Source of the DNA: Streptomyces sp. NBC_01264
GTDB taxonomy: Bacteria > Actinomycetota > Actinomycetes > Streptomycetales > Streptomycetaceae
Reading direction: 5' to 3'
NCBI RefSeq assembly: GCF_026340675.1
Contig: NZ_JAPEOX010000010.1
Coordinates: 1-35,465 of the forward strand
DNA length: 35,465 nt
Positions 31,293 to 35,465 of the stretch are shown here, in pieces. Position numbers and translations under genes: made by a program. Each line of letters opens with the position of its first letter. Position 1 is the first letter of the stretch. A model generated the notes under the pieces. It saw nothing but the letters and a program-made list of their open reading frames with translations. It made no database searches and was not told the origin of the DNA.

Positions 31293-31478
31293 TCAGGAAG
31301 CCGGGCAGTGCAGGGGGCACCGGCACGGCGGCCACTGAGAGGTGATCTCAGGGCCGCAGTCCCGATCCGGGTCCACCTCCACCGGCGGCCCGTACGTACG
31401 GCCTCCGTCCTTACTGACCCGGATGGTCAAGGTCTTCGGCTGCTCCTGGTCGCCATCAGCGGTGCGGCGAACGATCAT
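31293..31478 (-). CDS. Small conserved hypothetical protein (61 aa)
   Basis: ATG 31478 is preceded by ggagg 5 nt upstream. The peptide reads as a short beta-rich domain (KTLTIRVSKDGGRTYGPPVE) followed by EITSQWPPCRCPLHCPAS with three cysteines and a histidine that could bind zinc. I recall similar small proteins in Streptomyces genomes, without a function. It is the first gene of the minus-strand block, with a hairpin leader of its own at 31524-31558 and a long untranslated stretch up to the operator region. Confidence 0.65.
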   Translation of the reverse strand: MIVRRTADGDQEQPKTLTIRVSKDGGRTYGPPVEVDPDRDCGPEITSQWPPCRCPLHCPAS

Positions 31479-31523
31479 GTGGTGCCTCCGTGCTGTGCGG
31501 CTGTGCGTGATGAGTGCGTGATG

Positions 31524-31558
31524 AGGCCCCGGGGCGTTGGTAGCGCCATCGGGGCCTC
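31524..31558. other. Second hairpin with the same apical motif
   Basis: GAGGCCCCG (31524-31532) pairs with CGGGGCCTC (31550-31558) and encloses GGCGTTGGTAGCGCC at 31533-31547, identical to the apex of 31227-31284. It sits in the leader of the 61-residue gene. From here to 31814 only a ggccgtacggcc palindrome and no convincing gene is seen. Confidence 0.6.
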
Positions 31559-31814
31559 GGGCGGCCGTACGGCCACGGCCCGCGACCGCCCCGAGTGGGC
31601 GGCGGTCGTGGACTGAATCCGTGCGGGGTGTTGCTGCTGTGCATGCCCTCGGTTCCGCCGGGACGCCGGCGTCATAGGTCCAAGGGGGACCTCCTCCGGG
31701 GTCGACCAGGCCCGGCTCGCTCGCCCCGCTCTGTCCCGGGACCCTTCACCGCCCAACCCGTAGGCCGTCGGTGCACGTGGACGCGAAAACCCGGATAGAA
31801 CGGGACCAATCACC

Positions 31815-31892
31815 CCGCACTCAACTAGTTGAGTGCGGCCACGGGTCGATTAACTCACCCCTCACCATCCCTGTCAACCCAACTAGTTGGGT
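31815..31892. promoter_or_regulatory. Two palindromic operators between divergent units
   Basis: A 24-bp perfect palindrome at 31815-31838 (core GCACTCAACTAGTTGAGTGC) and a 16-bp one at 31877-31892 (ACCCAACTAGTTGGGT) share CAACTAGTTG. Their centres are 58 bp apart. A degenerate third site, CTCAACTAG, is at 31965-31972, close to the regulator gene. The position between the GntR gene and the divergent minus-strand block suggests binding by that repressor and control in both directions. Confidence 0.75.
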
Positions 31893-31941
31893 GTGTCGAT
31901 AGGCGTTATCTGAGCTGGGAATCCGCGCCACGAAACACCGA

Positions 31942-31972
31942 TTGACGCCCCCAACTTTCGATGCTCAACTAG
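31942..31972 (+). promoter_or_regulatory. Candidate promoter of the GntR gene with overlapping half-operator
   Basis: TTGACG at 31942-31947, then TCAACT at 31965-31970 with a 17-bp spacer. The -10 overlaps the CTCAACTAG half-site, so repressor binding there would block RNA polymerase. The -10 match is weak. Confidence 0.45.
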
Positions 31973-32030
31973 CTATGCGATGCTGTCCCAGACAGGGACC
32001 ATCCCAGCGACGAATGAGAGGCGGACGGCC

Positions 32031-32834
32031 GTGGCCAAGCGAGAACCGGGCAAAGTCGAGACGATCGCGGCCGAACTGCGGGCCAAGATTGAACGCAGCG
32101 CGAGCGGCTTCGGGCCGGGCGACAAGCTGCCTTCGGTGGCGGACCTCCAGGCCGCCCACGGGATCGCTTTCCAGACCGCGCGGGATGTGTTCCGCGCGCT
32201 GGAGCGGGACGGCCTCGCCTTCACGCAGCAGGGCCGGGGCTCTTTCGTCTCGCCGTTCATCGGCAAACTGACCCGTGACGGGGTAGGCCGGTACCAGCCC
32301 AACGCGAGGTCCGAAGGCGGCGCCCGGGGCGCCTTCGAGGCCGAGCTGAACCGGCTCGGGCTGGTCTACAAGGCGTCGCCGACGGACATCGGTCGGGCCC
32401 GGCCGCCGAAGGACGTCGCCGCTGCGTTCGGCCTCCACCACTCCGCAAAGGCGGTCTACCGGTCCCGCGCCATGAGGGCCGGCCGGGACGCGTCCCCCTC
32501 CGACCAGGGGTTCGTCGTGCAGCTCGCCACCAGCTGGTTCCCGCTCGACATTGCGGCGGACACCCAGCTGGAGCAGCAGGACACCGGCCCCGGCGGAAGC
32601 AAGTCCCGCCTTGCCGACCTTGGTTTCGCCCAGCGGCGCATCAGGGAGGCGATCGAGGCCCGGTTCCCCACCGCGGCCGAGGCGGAGGCGCTGAGCATCC
32701 CGGACGACCGCCAGGTGTACGAGTTGCTGCACCAGGCGTCGACTGAGGACGGCCGCGTCGTGGAGGTCGCGGTGCACGTCATGCCCGTGACGATCTGGCG
32801 GTTTTCGTATACGTGGGAGTTGGACGCCAACTAG
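32031..32834 (+). CDS. GntR/HutC-type transcriptional repressor (wHTH + UTRA)
   Basis: 267 residues from GTG 32031 (VAKREPGKVETIAAELRAKI), with gagagg upstream; the frame is open to ATG 31980. The winged helix covers about residues 8-72, with KLPSVADLQAAHGIAFQTAR and VFRALERDGLAFTQQGRGSF, the signature of GntR domains. The effector-binding UTRA part (about 90-262) ends with STEDGRVVEVAVHVMPVTIW. Streptomyces plasmids use such Kor-type repressors to control transfer genes and themselves. The palindromes just upstream are the natural targets. The effector is unknown. The next gene encodes a paralogue of its UTRA half. Confidence 0.88.
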   Translation: MAKREPGKVETIAAELRAKIERSASGFGPGDKLPSVADLQAAHGIAFQTARDVFRALERDGLAFTQQGRGSFVSPFIGKLTRDGVGRYQPNARSEGGARGAFEAELNRLGLVYKASPTDIGRARPPKDVAAAFGLHHSAKAVYRSRAMRAGRDASPSDQGFVVQLATSWFPLDIAADTQLEQQDTGPGGSKSRLADLGFAQRRIREAIEARFPTAAEAEALSIPDDRQVYELLHQASTEDGRVVEVAVHVMPVTIWRFSYTWELDAN

Positions 32835-32882
32835 CGCCGGCCCCGTACCGACATCACCCATCACCAGCAAGGAGCACGCACG

Positions 32883-33437
32883 ATGCCCAGCAACACCATC
32901 GACGCTGACGGGACGATCACCCGGGATGCACGTAGCCGCTACCGGCAGCGCGCGGAGGGTGGCGCCCACGGGGCCTTCGAAGCCGAGACGAAGCGGGCCG
33001 GCGGGACCCCCCGCGCCGATGTCGAGGTGACTCGGGGCGCTGCCCCGGCCGACGTCGCCGCCGTCCTCGGCGACAGTGCGGACACCGTGATCCGCAGCCG
33101 CCGCATGTACGACGGGGAGCGCCTGGTGCAGCTCTGCGACACGTACATCCCGGCGTTCGTCGCGGAGGCCGCGCCAGCCGTCGCGCAGCTCGACACGGGC
33201 GCGGGCGGGATCATCTCCCGCATGGCGGACGCGGGCCTGACGCAGGCGGAGGTCGTGGAGGACGTGACGCAGGTGCCGGCCACCGCCGAGCAGGCGGAGG
33301 CCCTCGGGGTCGAGGAGGGAGAGCTGCTGCTCACCATCACGCACACCGGCACCACGGAAGACGGTCGCGTGGTCGAGGTCTCCCGGCACACCCTCGGCCG
33401 GGGCTGGACGCTCCGGTACGGCGTCCCGCTGAACTGA
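32883..33437 (+). CDS. UTRA-only paralogue of the adjacent repressor
   Basis: 184 residues from ATG 32883, with aaggag 8 nt upstream. It matches the C-terminal half of the neighbouring GntR protein. Parallel segments include RYRQRAEGGAHGAFEAETKR against RYQPNARSEGGARGAFEAEL, AVAQLDTGAGG against LEQQDTGPGG, and GTTEDGRVVEVSRHTL against STEDGRVVEVAVHVMP. No winged helix is present and the start is well defined, so this is not simply a truncated reading. It could form mixed dimers, bind the same effector, or act as an anti-repressor. These roles are inferred; the paralogy is visible in the sequence. Confidence 0.83.
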   Translation: MPSNTIDADGTITRDARSRYRQRAEGGAHGAFEAETKRAGGTPRADVEVTRGAAPADVAAVLGDSADTVIRSRRMYDGERLVQLCDTYIPAFVAEAAPAVAQLDTGAGGIISRMADAGLTQAEVVEDVTQVPATAEQAEALGVEEGELLLTITHTGTTEDGRVVEVSRHTLGRGWTLRYGVPLN

Positions 33438-33589
33438 CCGAAGTTGGGGCCGCTGCGCGGTATCTGCGCGGCGGTCCCTTGGCGGTCTACGCCAGATCGG
33501 GCTACAGAGAGCGACGGGCATTACCTGCTGACGCCGGATCAGGCGTAACCTGTGCCACATCCCCGCTACGGCGGGTCACGTTCAGACAC

Positions 33590-33672
33590 AAAAAAACCCC
33601 GCTTTAGCGATGGACCCGGAGGTTGGCGCCTCCGGACTGCGTCCGTCTCTATCGCGGGGGACTGCGAAGTCA
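33590..33672 (-). ncRNA. Candidate antisense RNA with terminator before the Rep gene
   Basis: On the minus strand, CCCCGC (33654-33659) can pair with GCGGGG (33597-33602), which is followed by seven T residues: a convincing intrinsic terminator with no minus-strand coding gene in front of it. Inside is a second 7-bp hairpin (33616-33622 with 33629-33635). A -10-like TACACT at 33679-33684 would give an RNA of about 80 nt complementary to the leader of the Rep candidate. Plasmid copy number is often controlled this way. The terminator is well supported; the RNA itself is a hypothesis, as the -35 is poor. Confidence 0.4.
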
Positions 33673-33759
33673 CTGTCGAGTGTACGGGACGGTTCTCCCA
33701 GCGCACCACACGGCAGTGGCGTACCGACCCCCGGACGGGGGTCAGGAAGGCCCACCCGG

Positions 33760-34824
33760 GTGACCCCTAAGCGCCCCCCGCACAAGCAGGCACCGGTCAA
33801 CGAATGCGGCTCGTGCGTCAAGATCGATTCCGTCCTCAGGCAGCATCAGCGCCGCGCACTAGGCCAGCCGCTCACCGGCGCAGCCATCGCCGCAGCCGCC
33901 GGCATCTCCCGCCAGAAGACGCTCGTACACGTCCGTTACCTGATCGAGTGCGGGTGGCTGGAGGTAGACGGCCGGACCCCGGTGGAGCCCTGCCCCGCCA
34001 CGCCGACCACCGCCGCCGCCTCCCATCGAAGCTCCCCGCTCGAATGGGCAACTGACCTCCCACTGTCCTGCCGCACCTGCGGCCGGATCATGGTCGTGCT
34101 CGCCTCCCAGGCTGGTGGAGAATGGCACGTCCAGCTCCGCGAGGTGGAGATTGCCGCCGCAATCGGCATCTCGGAGCGCGTCACCCGCGAGCACATCGCG
34201 GCACTGAGCGGCCGCCGCCCGCACGCCCGCCACGCCCTTGAGGCACCCCTGTTGCGCGGGGAGCGGATCCCGGAGACTGGAGGCCGCGGTGGCCTCCAGT
34301 GGGTGTTCCTCGACGGGAAGAAGCGCGAAGGCTCCCTCGTCGACCTGTACACGCCGGAGGAGTACCGGGCCCTGCGGAACATCGCGCTCGACGTCCTCGC
34401 CCAGGCCCCGCTCATCACCGCCAAGATGAACGCCCGCGAACGCACCGGCGCGGCCGAACTGCTGGTGATCCCGCGTCTGCACATCGGATACCCTCCCGCC
34501 GAAATCCTCGACGCCATGACCTACTCGACCGACCACGAGAAGACCGTCACCGGCCACGCCTACGGGCTGATCCGGTGGCGCCTGGACGAACGGGCCCCAC
34601 TGACTGGGTATGTGGCGAAAGCTCAAGAGAGCTACGACCCCACGCCGGTCGTCCGCGACTGCGCAGGCAGGTGCGGCGGCCGAATCAAGGCGCCCAAGCA
34701 CATCACGCACTGCGAGGACTGCCGCCTGCGGGAAGCAGCCGGCATCTCGATTGATGTGGTGGACGAGTTCGAGGCGCGGCGCCTCAGGGCCCTGCGGCTG
34801 ACCGGGCAGGCCGTACGCGCCTGA
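33760..34824 (+). CDS. Candidate replication initiator (two HTH, zinc-binding)
   Basis: 354 residues from GTG 33760, chosen for aggaagg 9 nt upstream; the frame is open to 33610. An N-terminal CGSC pair, a winged-helix-like segment at about 38-68 (LTGAAIAAAAGISRQKTLVH), CRTCG (104-108) and a second HTH at about 128-150 (EIAAAIGISERVTREHIAAL) suggest a multi-site DNA binder. The C terminus has CAGRCGG...HITHCEDC, probably another zinc site. The gene is followed by a terminator and then by iterons and DnaA boxes, the usual order for a plasmid rep gene and its origin. No known Rep family is recognised, so the role rests on context. Confidence 0.7.
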   Translation: MTPKRPPHKQAPVNECGSCVKIDSVLRQHQRRALGQPLTGAAIAAAAGISRQKTLVHVRYLIECGWLEVDGRTPVEPCPATPTTAAASHRSSPLEWATDLPLSCRTCGRIMVVLASQAGGEWHVQLREVEIAAAIGISERVTREHIAALSGRRPHARHALEAPLLRGERIPETGGRGGLQWVFLDGKKREGSLVDLYTPEEYRALRNIALDVLAQAPLITAKMNARERTGAAELLVIPRLHIGYPPAEILDAMTYSTDHEKTVTGHAYGLIRWRLDERAPLTGYVAKAQESYDPTPVVRDCAGRCGGRIKAPKHITHCEDCRLREAAGISIDVVDEFEARRLRALRLTGQAVRA

Positions 34825-34846
34825 TGGGCCCTCAGTACCGTTCTAT

Positions 34847-34879
34847 GGCCCCGTCATCCACTCCTTGGATGACGGGGCC
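34847..34879. terminator. Hairpin terminator after the Rep candidate
   Basis: Perfect 14-bp stem (34847-34860 with 34866-34879) and 5-nt loop, 23 nt past the stop. Confidence 0.85.
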
Positions 34880-34980
34880 ACCTCTTGCCCTGAAAGGCTC
34901 TCAGAACCCCGCTGGTAGGCTCGGGTTGGAAAGGCCAGAACAGGAGGGCTCCAACCCGTCAGCGGAGGGCGGTTGTTGCT

Positions 34981-35322
34981 GTCACCTAGAACAGCCGGGG
35001 TGGGTGACACCCTCTGACCTGCGGAAACGTCTCCCAATCCCCAGGCACCACTCACCAGCCGGTCCCAATGTGCGTTTCACGCGCGATTCGGGTGCGATTC
35101 ACGGCAGCGGGCAAGGGCGAAACAGACTTTTCCCCCAATTTGGGTGTCACCCAAAACAGCCGGGGTGGGTGACACCCCTGACCTGCGGATATACCCAGTT
35201 TTCCCCAGAATCTGGCTCCCCCATCCACAGGGGCAAGGTACAGTCATCCACAGGCGCTCGGGGCCCCTGACCTGCGGAAATCAAGGTTTCGCCAATGGGG
35301 TGTCACCCAAAACAGCCGGGCC
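34981..35322. other. Putative replication origin with iterons
   Basis: A composite repeat recurs. Its first part, GTCACCyArAACAGCCGGG, starts at 34981, 35146 and 35302. Its second part, CTGACCTGCGGAwA, starts at 35014, 35178 and 35267. In the best copy GGTGTCACCC (35143-35152) and GGGTGACACC (35167-35176) form a perfect 10-bp inverted repeat. Relatively AT-rich patches lie between copies (for example around 35121-35145 and 35189-35215), and two DnaA-box matches occur at 35221 and 35244. Together with the rep-like gene just upstream this reads as a theta-type plasmid origin. Confidence 0.75.
35221..35252 (+). promoter_or_regulatory. Two DnaA boxes
   Basis: CCATCCACA (35221-35229) and TCATCCACA (35244-35252) fit the relaxed Streptomyces DnaA-box pattern YYVTCCACA and are 23 bp apart, between iterons. 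Confidence 0.6.
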
Positions 35323-35360
35323 CCTAGGGAATACAGGTTGGCTCGGTCGGAAGAACGCGG

Positions 35361-35465
35361 GCGCGCAGCGCTCGCGGTCGGCCGCCGGGCCGCCGGGCGC
35401 GAAGCGCGCGGCCAGCGAGGCGCGCAGCGCCGAGTCTCGCTCTGTACCACGCGCAGCGTGGTACA
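35361..35465. repeat. Four GNA-loop palindromes ending at the window edge
   Basis: GCGC-gca-GCGC (35361-35371), GCGC-gaa-GCGC (35397-35407), GGCGC-gca-GCGCC (35419-35431, with an outer 5-bp stem) and a perfect 10-bp stem with a GCA loop at 35443-35465 that ends on the very last base. The run follows the origin region and contains no gene. It resembles the palindrome series of Streptomyces linear-replicon telomeres but is also like the arrays at 3830-3962 and 4694-4844. Confidence 0.8.

Noticed and set aside
31475..31813. 112-residue minus-strand open frame between the operators and the 61-aa gene
   Set aside because: No ribosome site, composition like non-coding GC-rich DNA, and it overlaps the leader hairpin.
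1..35465. Integrase and attachment sites of an integrative element (AICE)
   Set aside because: No tyrosine or serine recombinase, excisionase-integrase pair or tRNA gene seen. Partition genes and an iteron origin favour a plasmid.

Overview
High-GC actinomycete DNA, almost certainly Streptomyces or a close relative. GTG starts are frequent, codon third positions are strongly GC, most gene junctions are 1-4 nt overlaps (ATGA, GTGA, TGATG), and the protein families are typical of Streptomyces mobile elements. The window reads as the backbone of a conjugative plasmid. It has two transfer-gene blocks, a ParA/ParB-type partition pair, GntR-type regulation, and a candidate replication initiator next to an iteron and DnaA-box origin. 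No integrase, relaxase, tRNA, rRNA or CRISPR array was seen.

Layout. 1-3702: a left-truncated IS256-family element inserted in the 3' part of a secreted AOC/dirigent-like gene; a gene-free stretch (about 1671-2076) with a 27-nt C run; then a complete DDE insertion sequence bounded by 17-bp inverted repeats. 3703-4950: two arrays of small hairpins with GAA/GCA loops, flanking a zinc-ribbon gene. 4951-7440: small accessory genes, namely a helix-turn-helix (HTH) protein and its partner, a probably leaderless DUF6233-like gene with a follower, and a secreted protein. 7542-19503 (minus strand): a tightly coupled operon for a Gram-positive type IV secretion-like channel. In transcription order it encodes an FtsK-like coupling ATPase, a TcpC-like protein, two small membrane proteins, a VirB4-like ATPase, a lipoprotein, a VirB6-like polytopic protein, a second TcpC/VirB8-like protein, a transglycosylase plus NlpC/P60-like hydrolase, and an unknown. 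19685-21207 (plus): parA and a parB-like gene.

21321-31478 (minus): a second transfer/spread block. It holds a compact TraB-type FtsK translocase with a C-terminal winged helix, a DUF2637/SpdB-like membrane protein, proline-rich and coiled-coil proteins, several zinc-binding small proteins, a RapZ-C-like protein and very small genes, one of them only 59 codons long. A dense cluster of a 7-bp DNA motif lies inside the SpdB-like gene. 31479-31814 holds a leader hairpin and no convincing gene. 31815-33437 (plus): palindromic operators, a GntR/UTRA repressor and a paralogue that keeps only the UTRA domain. 33438-35465: a structured minus-strand terminator or antisense RNA candidate, a two-HTH zinc-binding Rep candidate, its terminator, iterons, two DnaA boxes, and a run of GNA-loop palindromes ending exactly at the last base.

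Working model. The Rep candidate with iterons and DnaA starts replication. ParA/ParB-like segregate the plasmid. The GntR repressor controls itself and perhaps the divergent transfer genes. DNA transfer uses either or both of two FtsK-type motors, one tied to a cell-envelope channel and one of the Streptomyces double-strand-transfer type. Having both on one replicon without a visible relaxase is the most unusual feature of the gene content. Gene functions are inferred from motifs and order; no similarity search was run.
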